Assembly (NCBI RefSeq): GCF_030540765.1
Contig: NZ_JAUOEL010000001.1
Coordinates: 310,001 to 374,000 of the forward strand
Direction of reading: 5' to 3'
DNA: 64,000 nucleotides
DNA from: Flavivirga jejuensis
GTDB lineage: Bacteria > Bacteroidota > Bacteroidia > Flavobacteriales > Flavobacteriaceae
In this document: one piece after another, positions 36,955 to 44,659 of the stretch
Numbering within the stretch: position 1 is the stretch's first letter
Layout: each line of letters begins with the position of its first letter
The notes under the pieces: model-generated
Database searches by the model: none
What the model was told of the DNA's origin: nothing
Seen by the model: only the letters and a program-made list of their open reading frames with translations
Program-made: the position numbers and the translations under genes

Positions 36955-37047
36955 TTATTTTTTCTTCTTGTGACGATTAGCTCGCCTACGTTTTTTACGC
37001 TTATGCGTAGCGACCTTATGTCTTTTGCGTTTTTTACCACTTGGCAT
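36955..37047 (-). CDS. 30-residue very basic protein, putative small ribosomal protein
   Basis: ATG 37047 to TAA 36955 encodes MPSGKKRKRHKVATHKR followed by KKRRRANRHKKKK: over half Lys, Arg or His. The composition and the K-R-x-K-H-K-x-R-K-x-R pattern recall the tiny ribosomal proteins bS22/mS38 (AURKAIP1/COX24-like), and near-identical short ORFs are, to my knowledge, conserved in Bacteroidetes. It has its own terminator and lies between rng and the HU gene. Ribosome association is inferred, not shown. Confidence 0.75.
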   Translation of the reverse strand: MPSGKKRKRHKVATHKRKKRRRANRHKKKK

Positions 37048-37086
37048 ATATAGTGTCTTTTAAATTAATAATTTATTTTAATGCTT

Positions 37087-37377
37087 CTATTTAACGTCTA
37101 CATTTGTTTTAACACCTTCAACAAAAACTTTTGCAGGTTTAAATGCAGGAATATTATGAGCTGGTATTTTTATGGTAGTGTTTTTAGAAATGTTTCTACC
37201 AGTTTTTTCGGCTCTTGTTTTAATAATGAAGCTACCAAAGCCTCTTAAATAAACATTGTCACCACTTTCTAATGAAGTTTTTACTTCTTCCATAAATGTT
37301 TCAACAGTTGCTTGAACATCACCTTTTTCAATTCCTAATTTTTCGGAAATTTTTGCTACTAAATCGGCCTTCGTCAT
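37087..37377 (-). CDS. HU/IHF-family DNA-binding protein
   Basis: A 96-residue nucleoid protein. Family motifs: MTKADLVAKISEKLG at the N-terminus, YLRGFGSFIIKTRAEKTGRN in the DNA-binding arm region, and IPAHNIPAFKPAKVFVEGV. The arm reads ISKNTTIKIP, more IHF-like than HU. It probably bends DNA as a dimer. A likely 5' region of 132 bp separates it from mutY, which is transcribed the other way. Confidence 0.94.
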   Translation of the reverse strand: MTKADLVAKISEKLGIEKGDVQATVETFMEEVKTSLESGDNVYLRGFGSFIIKTRAEKTGRNISKNTTIKIPAHNIPAFKPAKVFVEGVKTNVDVK

Positions 37378-37481
37378 TTTTATTTTTTTTTAGGTTATAT
37401 AAATTTAGAGGGTTGCAAATATAGGAATTTAATATTCAATATTTCAAACCTAATTCATTAAAATTTAAGATTATAAACGTT

Positions 37482-37489
37482 TATTTTTG
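37482..37489 (+). promoter_or_regulatory. Promoter -7 box of mutY
   Basis: TATTTTTG matches TAnnTTTG, 20 bp before the mutY ATG at 37510. No clear -33 TTTG at the exact 19-bp spacing. Confidence 0.5.
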
Positions 37490-37509
37490 TACGCAGTTTA
37501 TATTCGATA

Positions 37510-38550
37510 ATGGTATTTTCAAAAATTTTAATTCGCTGGTATTCAAATAATAAGAGGCTACTTCCTTGGAGAGAAACTAAAGCTCCTTATCATATATGGT
37601 TGTCTGAAATTATTTTACAACAAACACAAGTTAAACAGGGACGTCCTTATTATATGTCATTTATAGAGAAATTTCCTTCTGTTTTTGATCTTGCCAAGGC
37701 AGATGAAAGTGATGTTCTAAAATTATGGCAAGGATTGGGTTATTACTCGCGAGCCAGGAATTTACATGCTACTGCTAAACATATTGTTAATGAATTAAAA
37801 GGAGAGTTTCCTAGTAATTATAAAGATTTATTAAAACTAAAAGGGGTAGGTGATTATACGGCAAGTGCTATAGCTTCTATTTGTTTTAATGAGGTTACAG
37901 CAGTTGTTGATGGCAATGTATATAGAGTATTATCAAGATATTTTGGAATAGATACTCCTATTAACTCATCAAAAGGAGCAAAAGAATTTAAAGCACTAGC
38001 TCAAGAATTAATTGATAAAAAGAACCCAGCAGAGTTTAACCAAGCCATTATGGAATTTGGAGCAATACATTGTACGCCTCAAAATCCAGATTGTAATATG
38101 TGTCCTTTTAATAAAGGATGTATCGCTTTCAATAAAAAAAGAATAAATGAATTGCCAGTTAAAATTAAATCCGCGAAAGCGAAAAAAAAATATTTCAACT
38201 TTTTAGTATTTATTTCTGATGATGGAAAAACTGTTTTAGAAAAACGAGAAGGAAAAGGTATTTGGCAAAACCTATATCAATTTCCTTTAATTGAGACCAA
38301 TACAAATGTTGATGTAAAAACTTTAAAAACGCTTATTAAAGAACATCATTTAATAAATGGGTTGCCGTTTGAATTATCTCTATATAATAAAGATGTTATT
38401 GTACATAAATTATCCCATCAACATTTATACACTAAATTTTGGGTTTTAAATGTAAATAGTCTTTTAATTAAAGGAATCCCAACTAACGAGATACACAAAT
38501 ATGCCGTGCCAATTCTGATAGGGAATTTTATTGAAGCCTTTAATTTTTAA
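37510..38550 (+). CDS. mutY: A/G-specific adenine DNA glycosylase
   Basis: MutY (346 aa) removes adenine mispaired with 8-oxoguanine. The catalytic Glu is E33 in LSEIILQQTQV, and the helix-hairpin-helix aspartate is D134 in VVDGNVYRV. The 4Fe-4S cluster has the canonical C-x6-C-x2-C-x5-C spacing (C188, C195, C198, C204). A NUDIX-like MutT domain for 8-oxoG recognition fills the C-terminal third (FLVFISDDGKTVLEKREGKG). Confidence 0.96.
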   Translation: MVFSKILIRWYSNNKRLLPWRETKAPYHIWLSEIILQQTQVKQGRPYYMSFIEKFPSVFDLAKADESDVLKLWQGLGYYSRARNLHATAKHIVNELKGEFPSNYKDLLKLKGVGDYTASAIASICFNEVTAVVDGNVYRVLSRYFGIDTPINSSKGAKEFKALAQELIDKKNPAEFNQAIMEFGAIHCTPQNPDCNMCPFNKGCIAFNKKRINELPVKIKSAKAKKKYFNFLVFISDDGKTVLEKREGKGIWQNLYQFPLIETNTNVDVKTLKTLIKEHHLINGLPFELSLYNKDVIVHKLSHQHLYTKFWVLNVNSLLIKGIPTNEIHKYAVPILIGNFIEAFNF

Positions 38551-38698
38551 AAACATTTCTTTAAATATTCAACGTTTGAGTTTCAATTGAAATGATCGTT
38601 TCCTTAGAAATAATCTCTAACAATGCTTTATTTTTGATTAGTTTATATACAGCAATCATATTTTTTTACTAATTTTAAAAAAATGCAGCGCAATATTG

Positions 38699-38706
38699 TA
38701 ATTTTG
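38699..38706 (+). promoter_or_regulatory. Promoter -7 box of ssb
   Basis: TAATTTTG fits TAnnTTTG, 23 bp upstream of the ssb start. It gives ssb-gldE-gldD their own start point in addition to any read-through from mutY. Confidence 0.5.
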
Positions 38707-38729
38707 CATTCTAACAATAAGCGATAATT

Positions 38730-39203
38730 ATGTCAGGAACATTAAACAAAGTCATGTTAATTGGTCATTTGGGAGATGAGATAAAAATGCATTATTTTGA
38801 AGGTGGGGGTTGTATTGGTCGGTTTCCTTTAGCAACAAACGAAACTTATACAAATAAGCAGACGAATGAGCGTGTTACGAATACGGAATGGCATAACATT
38901 GTTGTTAGAAATAAAGGAGCCGAGATTTGTGAAAAGTATTTAAGTAAAGGAGATAAGGTTTATATAGAAGGTAGATTGAAAACCAGAAAATGGCAAGATG
39001 ATACTGGTAATGAAAGATATTCTACCGAAATTCAATGTAACGATTTTACATTCCTTTCAACCAAAAAAGAGAGTGAGAATAATGCAGCTGCTAATAAACC
39101 CATAGCTCCAAACCCCGTTGCTAACAAGCCATCAAGTAGTGATGAGTCTATTGCAGGTAGTGGTGAGTCTATTGCAGAAAAAAATGACGATCTTCCATTT
39201 TAA
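38730..39203 (+). CDS. ssb: Single-stranded DNA-binding protein
   Basis: SSB (157 aa) with an N-terminal OB fold (GTLNKVMLIGHLGDEIKMHYF, then NTEWHNIVVRNKGAEICEKYLSKGDKVYIEGRL), a disordered Asn/Pro/Ser-rich linker and the acidic tip DDLPF that recruits repair partners. A short tandem repeat (SSDESIAGSGESIAEKND) precedes the tip. Its position between mutY and gldE follows the order known in Flavobacterium. Confidence 0.95.
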   Translation: MSGTLNKVMLIGHLGDEIKMHYFEGGGCIGRFPLATNETYTNKQTNERVTNTEWHNIVVRNKGAEICEKYLSKGDKVYIEGRLKTRKWQDDTGNERYSTEIQCNDFTFLSTKKESENNAAANKPIAPNPVANKPSSSDESIAGSGESIAEKNDDLPF

Positions 39204-39229
39204 TTTAAGTTAAACTAAAAAGAGCGTAT

Positions 39230-40534
39230 TTGGATCCTGACCCCTCGAGTTTTAAATCTTTATTAATTTCAATTGATTTTTCAGTTGTTACAGGTCTTGT
39301 ATTACTGTTTTTGCTCTTAGTTTGTTCGGGGCTTATCTCTGGGGCAGAAGTAGCTTTATTTTCCCTTAACAGAAAAGATATAGACGATGGTTTAGAAGAG
39401 AAATCTAAACGCATTGAAATCATCTCAAAATTATTAAAGCATCCCAAAAAGCTATTAGCCACTATATTGGTAGCCAATAATTTTATAAACATAGCCGTCG
39501 TTATTTTGTTTGCTTTTTTAGGAGATTTTATGTTTGGAAACATTACTAATCCGCAAATTAAATTTATTGTTGAGGTTCTTGTAATTACATTCTTGATCTT
39601 GTTGTTTGGTGAAATTTTACCTAAAATATATGCTAGTAGAAATAATTTGAAGTTTGCTTCTTTTATGGCATACCCGTTACGTGTTTTAGATGTTTTTTTA
39701 TCGCCAGTAAGTTTGCCAATGCGAAGTGTAACATTGGCTATTCATAATAAATTAGGAAAACAAAAATCTAATTTAAGTGTCGATCAACTTTCCCAAGCTT
39801 TAGAATTAACAAGCGAAGAAGATACGACCAAAGAAGAACATAAAATATTGAAAGGTATCGTATCGTTTGGAAATACAGATACGAAACAGGTTATGCGTCC
39901 TCGAATTGATATTTTTGCCCTAAATATAGAGCAAAAGTATACAGAGATCATGCCCGAAATAATTTCTAATGGTTATTCTAGAATCCCTGTTTATGAAGAT
40001 AATATAGATACCATTAAAGGGATTCTTTATGTTAAGGATTTATTACCACATATCGATAGAGAACAGTTTGATTGGGCAAGCTTAATACGTAAGCCTTTCT
40101 TTGTGCCAGAAAATAAAAAGTTAGATGATTTAATGGCAGAGTTTCAAGAGAAAAAAGTGCATTTGGCTATGGTTGTAGATGAGTATGGAGGCACGTCTGG
40201 TTTAGTTTCTTTAGAAGATATTATTGAAGAAATTGTGGGTGATATAAGTGATGAGTTTGATGATGAAGACTTAATATATTCTAAATTAGATGATACTAAT
40301 TTTGTTTTTGAAGGTAAAACAGCTTTAAAAGATTTTTATAAAATTATTAGAGTTGAAGATGAGACTATTTTTGAAGAGAATAAAGGGGAAGCAGAATCCA
40401 TTGCAGGATTTGTGTTAGAAATATCTGGAAGTTTTCCGAAATTAAACAGTAAAATAAATTTTAAAAATTACGTTTTCACTATAGAAGCTTTAGATAGGAA
40501 GAGAATAAAACTTGTAAAATTTACGATTACCTAA
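39230..40534 (+). CDS. gldE: GldE, gliding-motility-associated CBS-domain membrane protein
   Basis: A 434-residue HlyC/CorC-type protein. Starts at TTG 39230 (DPDPSSFKSLL), matching the family N-terminus; no ATG fits. An N-terminal DUF21 (CNNM) transmembrane domain runs to about residue 190 (LLVCSGLISGAEVALFSLNRKDI, VANNFINIAVVI), then two CBS motifs (VMRPRIDIFALN; LAMVVDEYGGTSGLVSLEDIIEEI) and a C-terminal CorC_HlyC domain. gldE can suppress certain gldB defects in Flavobacterium and is paired with gldD. TTG start is unusual among neighbours. Confidence 0.9.
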   Translation: MDPDPSSFKSLLISIDFSVVTGLVLLFLLLVCSGLISGAEVALFSLNRKDIDDGLEEKSKRIEIISKLLKHPKKLLATILVANNFINIAVVILFAFLGDFMFGNITNPQIKFIVEVLVITFLILLFGEILPKIYASRNNLKFASFMAYPLRVLDVFLSPVSLPMRSVTLAIHNKLGKQKSNLSVDQLSQALELTSEEDTTKEEHKILKGIVSFGNTDTKQVMRPRIDIFALNIEQKYTEIMPEIISNGYSRIPVYEDNIDTIKGILYVKDLLPHIDREQFDWASLIRKPFFVPENKKLDDLMAEFQEKKVHLAMVVDEYGGTSGLVSLEDIIEEIVGDISDEFDDEDLIYSKLDDTNFVFEGKTALKDFYKIIRVEDETIFEENKGEAESIAGFVLEISGSFPKLNSKINFKNYVFTIEALDRKRIKLVKFTIT

Positions 40535-40582
40535 ATTGCTTGATACAAAGACTAAATATAGTTACTGCTAACTAAATATTAT

Positions 40583-41191
40583 ATGATTTTAAAGCCGACT
40601 TTCAATTTTTTATTAAAAAGTTTCTTAATAACTGGTGTTTTGATTTTTGTGTCTTGTGGAGAAGATTATGTTCCAAAACCAAAGGCTTATTTAAGATTAG
40701 AGTATCCTAAATCCAGATATGTTGAAGCTGAGGTAGATGTTCCTTTTTTATTTGAAACGAATTTATTAGCAACCAAGTTAAGTTATAGTAAAATAAATGC
40801 TACCACAGAGAGTTATGGTATAAATATAGAATATCCAAGTTTAAAAGGCACCATTTTTTTAACTTACAAAGCAGTTGAAGGGAATAGAAAAAATTTAATT
40901 AATTTTTTAAGAGATGCAGAAAAGTTAACAGAAAATCATATGATTAAAGCTGATGAGATTCCTCCTGCAAGTATTTACGAAAATGAAATAGGAAAAGTAT
41001 ATGGTATGTTTTCTGAAGTTAAAGGAAATGTAGCATCTCCAGCTCAATTTTATGTAACTGATAGTATAAACCACTTTTTAACAGGTTCTTTGTATTTTTA
41101 TGCGAAACCTAATTACGATTCCATTTTGCCTGCAGCCAACTATTTACAAAAAGATATTAAGCATATTATGGAAACCATAGAGTGGAAATAA
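40583..41191 (+). CDS. gldD: GldD, gliding motility lipoprotein
   Basis: A 202-residue lipoprotein (lipobox IFVSC, Cys at residue 25). The mature start GEDYVPKPKAYLRLEYPKSRY and the segments GTIFLTYKAVEGN and DSINHFLTGSLYFYAKPNYDSI are typical of GldD, which is needed for gliding and T9SS-dependent surface export in Flavobacterium. It follows gldE by 48 bp. Confidence 0.93.
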   Translation: MILKPTFNFLLKSFLITGVLIFVSCGEDYVPKPKAYLRLEYPKSRYVEAEVDVPFLFETNLLATKLSYSKINATTESYGINIEYPSLKGTIFLTYKAVEGNRKNLINFLRDAEKLTENHMIKADEIPPASIYENEIGKVYGMFSEVKGNVASPAQFYVTDSINHFLTGSLYFYAKPNYDSILPAANYLQKDIKHIMETIEWK

Positions 41192-41193
41192 AA

Positions 41194-41224
41194 AAGCTTC
41201 CAGATTTTAAAAAACTAGAAGCTT
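41194..41224. terminator. Terminator between gldD and the convergent metal-binding gene
   Basis: Inverted repeat AAGCTTC-c-AG (41194-41203) / CT-a-GAAGCTT (41215-41224) immediately after the gldD stop, with AT-rich flanks on both sides. It probably serves gldD and perhaps the minus-strand gene ending at 41257. Confidence 0.7.
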
Positions 41225-41256
41225 AATTGTTGTAAATACTTTTTGCAAGAAGTTTT

Positions 41257-41655
41257 TTATTGTACAGCAGTTTTTTCTGAAAATGCATCAACCGTTTTCA
41301 TGTCACTTACTTTATAAATATCGGCAACTTTAACAACTGTTTCTTCTAATAGCACAGGAGTTACCTTAGCTTCGTTATATTCAACCATAGCTAATTTTCT
41401 ATCAAAATCTACAGTAGCAGATTTTACACCTTCCATTTTAGATATTTTCTTTTCTATCGATTTAGCACATCCAATAGCACATGTCATACCATCAATGGTG
41501 AATTCTGCTTTAGCATAAGTAGCATTTGGATCTAATTTTTTAGAAACCTCTGTAGCTACCTCTACCGTTTTAATTTCAGGTTTAGTTTCATTCTTGCAAC
41601 TAACAGTAATCAATAGTACCATTACAATTGCTATAATATTTTTTAATGCGTTCAT
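41257..41655 (-). CDS. Lipoprotein with heavy-metal-associated (HMA) domain
   Basis: A 132-residue lipoprotein (LLITVSC, Cys 20). Residues about 48-112 form an HMA ferredoxin-like fold: AKAEFTIDGMTCAIGCAKSIEKKISKMEGVKSATVDFD. The metal loop reads GMTCAIGC, that is C-x3-C, one residue longer than the usual C-x2-C. It is probably a periplasmic copper or other soft-metal chaperone or sensor; no transporter gene is next to it. Confidence 0.85.
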   Translation of the reverse strand: MNALKNIIAIVMVLLITVSCKNETKPEIKTVEVATEVSKKLDPNATYAKAEFTIDGMTCAIGCAKSIEKKISKMEGVKSATVDFDRKLAMVEYNEAKVTPVLLEETVVKVADIYKVSDMKTVDAFSEKTAVQ

Positions 41656-41748
41656 TATTTATAAGTATTAAGTTGTTTACAAAACTACTAAATAAAGCTG
41701 TTTATTGTATTAAAAAATAAAATTTTGTGATTTCTAAGACTGGTTTAA

Positions 41749-42636
41749 ATGAACAATATTAATCCAAAATGGATGTATCTTTTTGTGCTCTCTATAGTTT
41801 GGGGAAGCTCGTTTATTTTAATTAAAAAAGCATTGTTAGGATTAACGCCCTATGAATTGGGGGCATTAAGAATAATTATTACAGGGCTTTTCCTATTTAT
41901 AATGGGGTATAAAACGATTAAAACGATTAAAATATCCGATTGGAAATGGATTATAATCTCTGGCTTTTTAGGGTCTTTTATTCCTGCTTTTTTCTTTGCT
42001 ATTGCAGAGACAGAAATTGATAGTGCTGTAGTTTCTATTATAAACTCATTAGTCCCTTTAAATACGATGTTGTTTGGTTTCGCTATTTTTAAAATAGCGT
42101 CAACAAAACGCCAAGTATTAGGTGTTATGATTGGTTTTATAGGTACCGCTATATTAATCTTGAAAGGCTCACATTTAAATCCGAATCAAAATTATCTGTA
42201 TGCTATTTTTGTGATTTTATCGACCTTTATGTATGCCCTTAATGTTAATATTATTAAGAAATATTTGCAGCATGTAAAACCATTAACTATTGCTACTGGT
42301 AATTTTGTAGCCATAATTATTCCTGCCATAATTGTTTTATTATTTACAGATTTCTTTTCGGTAAAAACATTTGAGAATCCAGAATTTAAAATGGCTATAG
42401 TTTATATTACTATACTGTCGTTTTTTGGTACAGCTATGGCAAAAATATTATTTAACAAACTCGTACAGATATCAACACCAGTATTCGCTTCTTCGGTAAC
42501 TTTTGTTATACCTATTGTAGCTTTAATTTGGGGCTTTTTAGATGGTGAAACATTTAGTCCTCTTCAAGGACTTGCTAGTATTATTATTTTACTAGGTGTT
42601 TATTTATCTCATAAAAAGCAATCGAAAATTAGTTAA
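41749..42636 (+). CDS. EamA/DMT-superfamily transporter
   Basis: A 295-residue inner-membrane protein with ten predicted helices in two EamA repeats. The first begins FVLSIVWGSSFILIKKALLGLTPYELGALR, and the second has YAIFVILSTFMYALNVNIIKKY and PVFASSVTFVIPIVALIWGFLDGE. Members export amino acids or other metabolites; substrate unknown. Standalone gene. Confidence 0.9.
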   Translation: MNNINPKWMYLFVLSIVWGSSFILIKKALLGLTPYELGALRIIITGLFLFIMGYKTIKTIKISDWKWIIISGFLGSFIPAFFFAIAETEIDSAVVSIINSLVPLNTMLFGFAIFKIASTKRQVLGVMIGFIGTAILILKGSHLNPNQNYLYAIFVILSTFMYALNVNIIKKYLQHVKPLTIATGNFVAIIIPAIIVLLFTDFFSVKTFENPEFKMAIVYITILSFFGTAMAKILFNKLVQISTPVFASSVTFVIPIVALIWGFLDGETFSPLQGLASIIILLGVYLSHKKQSKIS

Positions 42637-42736
42637 TGAGCTCAAAAACAGTATGTTTATGTAAAAAAAATAGTCTCAAAATTATTTTAATCCATAAATT
42701 TTCCCGAAATTTAAATACATGTAAATTTGCAAGAAG

Positions 42737-43186
42737 ATGAAAAAAACATCACTCTCTATTCGCTTTGGACTCTTTACAAGCGCTATGTTAATAATATATT
42801 TTTTAATCTTATCAATATTCAATAAGCATACTAATCCTGCATTTAGTTTTTTTAATGCTGTTATTACTGCTTTTGGAGTTTGTGAAGCAGTACGTTTGAA
42901 AAAACTTGAGAACCCAGAAGTTTTTACTTATGGAGAAGGATTTAAAACAGGCATTATTACGGGCTTTATAGCTACATTAGTGTTTACTGTTTTTTTCTTG
43001 TTTTATGTCACAGAGATAAACCTTGACTTTTTACCAGAATTACTAAAAACTATTAAAGGTGGTTTTAATGTAGATATTGGTATGCTGACTTTTGTGGTTG
43101 CTGTTATGGGCTTAGCAACAACTGTGGTTTCTGTACTTACAGTTATGCAGTTTTTCAAAAAAGCCAGCAATATGCTTCAAAATTAA
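42737..43186 (+). CDS. DUF4199-family membrane protein
   Basis: A 149-residue protein with four hydrophobic helices: at about 10-28, 33-50, 70-95 and 118-140. The loop FTYGEGFKTGIITGFIATLVFTVFF between helices 2 and 3 is the family signature of small Bacteroidetes DUF4199 proteins. Function unknown. Confidence 0.8.
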   Translation: MKKTSLSIRFGLFTSAMLIIYFLILSIFNKHTNPAFSFFNAVITAFGVCEAVRLKKLENPEVFTYGEGFKTGIITGFIATLVFTVFFLFYVTEINLDFLPELLKTIKGGFNVDIGMLTFVVAVMGLATTVVSVLTVMQFFKKASNMLQN

Positions 43187-43200
43187 TAGTATTTGCTGTT

Positions 43201-43299
43201 TTAATGCCTTAATACGTAAGACGCAGCTGCGGGTAATTCTTTAATAAATCCGTTAATTTCTTTCATTTTAATTCTGAATTGATTTTTAATTTTTCTCAT
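43201..43299 (-). CDS. Possible 32-residue peptide
   Basis: ATG 43299 to TAA 43201 encodes MRKIKNQFRIKMKEINGF then IKELPAAASYVLRH; an internal ATG (43266) would give 21 residues. The segment ELPAAASYVLRH has GC-richer codons than the surrounding AT-rich gap, which suggests coding constraint, but no homologue is recognised. The rest of the 417-bp gap 43187-43603 contains only the rplU promoter. It may be a small gene, a leader peptide or a relic. Confidence 0.35.
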   Translation of the reverse strand: MRKIKNQFRIKMKEINGFIKELPAAASYVLRH

Positions 43300-43531
43300 A
43301 ATAATAGCAATTAATTTTGCTTATAAAACGGGCTTACAACAAAAAAACCTCTTGCTTTTTAAGAAATCTTACTTTGTTTTATTGGTTTCAACTGTAGTTA
43401 AAAGGGTGTTTTTTAGTGTATTTCGCTTTCAGCTTCTAAAAATTTTGAAAATGAATTTCACGAATTCAGTTTTCCCATGTTTATTCTTTTTAAAAATTAA
43501 GAGGAAATAATCATTCAAAATCAATAAAACG

Positions 43532-43562
43532 TTTGTAGTTTAATTAATTACCAGTATATTTG
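43532..43562 (+). promoter_or_regulatory. Promoter of rplU-rpmA
   Basis: TTTG at 43532-43535 and TATATTTG at 43555-43562 with exactly 19 bp between them: a perfect match to the Bacteroidetes primary sigma consensus, 41 bp before the rplU ATG. Confidence 0.8.
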
Positions 43563-43603
43563 CACTCATTTTTGAATAAATTAATTAATAAAAACGTTAC
43601 GCT

Positions 43604-44152
43604 ATGTACGCAATTGTAGAGATAGCAGGGCATCAATTTAAAGTTGAAAAAGACCAAAGAGTCTTTGTTAACCGTTTACAAACAGAAGAAGGTAAGAAAG
43701 TTTCTTTCGATAATGTTCTTTTAGTTGCAGATGGTGACAAGGTTACTGTAGGCGCCCCCGCTATAGACGGAGCTCAAGTAGGAGCAAAAGTCTTAAAGCA
43801 CCTTAAAGGTGATAAAGTTATAGTTTTTAAGAAAAAAAGACGAAAAGGTTACCGTGTTAAAAATGGTCACCGTCAGTCTTTAACAGAAATTGTAATAGAA
43901 AGCATAGCTGCTTCGGGAGCTAAGAAAGCTGCCAAAGTTGAAAACAAGGAAGCTAAGAAAGCTGCTCCAGCAAAAGCAACTAAAAAAGCAGAACCAAAAG
44001 CAGAGGTTGCTGCACCTAAAGCAAAAAAAGTTGAGGCTACTCAAGATTTAAGCAAACTTACTGTTGCTGAATTAAAAGATATGGCTAAAGCTAAAGGAGT
44101 TGAAGGAATTTCTTCTATGAAGAAAGCCGATTTAATTGCTGCTTTAAGTTAA
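43604..44152 (+). CDS. rplU: Ribosomal protein bL21 with long C-terminal extension
   Basis: The first ~103 residues are a complete bL21 (MYAIVEIAGHQFKVEKDQRVFVNRL, then KVIVFKKKRRKGYRVKNGHRQ and TEIVIESI). About 80 more follow: a Lys/Ala-rich linker built of KKAA-type units (105-145), then TVAELKDMAKAKGVEGISSMKKADLIAAL, a helix-extension-helix fold of the SAP / Rho N-terminal type that often binds nucleic acid. Bacterial bL21 is usually ~100 aa. Extended versions occur in Bacteroidetes. Confidence 0.95.
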   Translation: MYAIVEIAGHQFKVEKDQRVFVNRLQTEEGKKVSFDNVLLVADGDKVTVGAPAIDGAQVGAKVLKHLKGDKVIVFKKKRRKGYRVKNGHRQSLTEIVIESIAASGAKKAAKVENKEAKKAAPAKATKKAEPKAEVAAPKAKKVEATQDLSKLTVAELKDMAKAKGVEGISSMKKADLIAALS

Positions 44153-44177
44153 TTTTAAAAACTAAAATCGAAATAAA

Positions 44178-44438
44178 ATGGCACATAAAAAAGGAGTCGG
44201 AAGTTCGAAAAACGGTAGAGAATCAGAATCGAAACGCTTAGGTGTAAAGATATTTGGTGGTCAAGCTGCAATAGCTGGAAACATTATCGTTAGACAAAGA
44301 GGTAATACACATCACCCAGGTGAGAATGTTTACTCTTCAAAAGATCACACATTACACGCTAGAGTTGATGGTCTTGTAAAATTTACTAAGAAAAAAGATA
44401 ACAAATCTTATGTTTCTATTGAGCCTTTTGAGGCTTAG
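44178..44438 (+). CDS. rpmA: Ribosomal protein bL27
   Basis: An 86-residue bL27 ([20 protein letters not shown], then [18 protein letters not shown]). The N-terminus starts directly with AHKKG, so there is no cleavable leader of the Firmicutes type. It is co-transcribed with rplU (25 bp gap). Confidence 0.97.
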   Translation: MAHKKGVGSSKNGRESESKRLGVKIFGGQAAIAGNIIVRQRGNTHHPGENVYSSKDHTLHARVDGLVKFTKKKDNKSYVSIEPFEA

Positions 44439-44465
44439 GAAATAATTTTCTTTTACAAAGTATTT

Positions 44466-44499
44466 AAAAACCCTTTCTGGAAACAGGAAGGGTTTTTTT
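44466..44499 (+). terminator. Terminator after rpmA (copy 1 of a repeated terminator)
   Basis: Stem AAAACCCTTTCTG / CAGGAAGGGTTTT with a GAAA tetraloop and one T-G pair, then a T run. The 28 bases from CCC at 44471 recur exactly at 48531-48558. Confidence 0.92.
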
Positions 44500-44659
44500 G
44501 TAGTCTTTTAATTATAATATATCTAAAAGTTATTTTTAATGTTACATAATCGTAAAGACACGATTTTTTCTAAGTATAGATAACAATTAGATAAAAAACA
44601 CTTAAAATTCTTCACTCATCAATTTTGTTATTTCGTTCAAAATTCAACTAGCAAAAATT

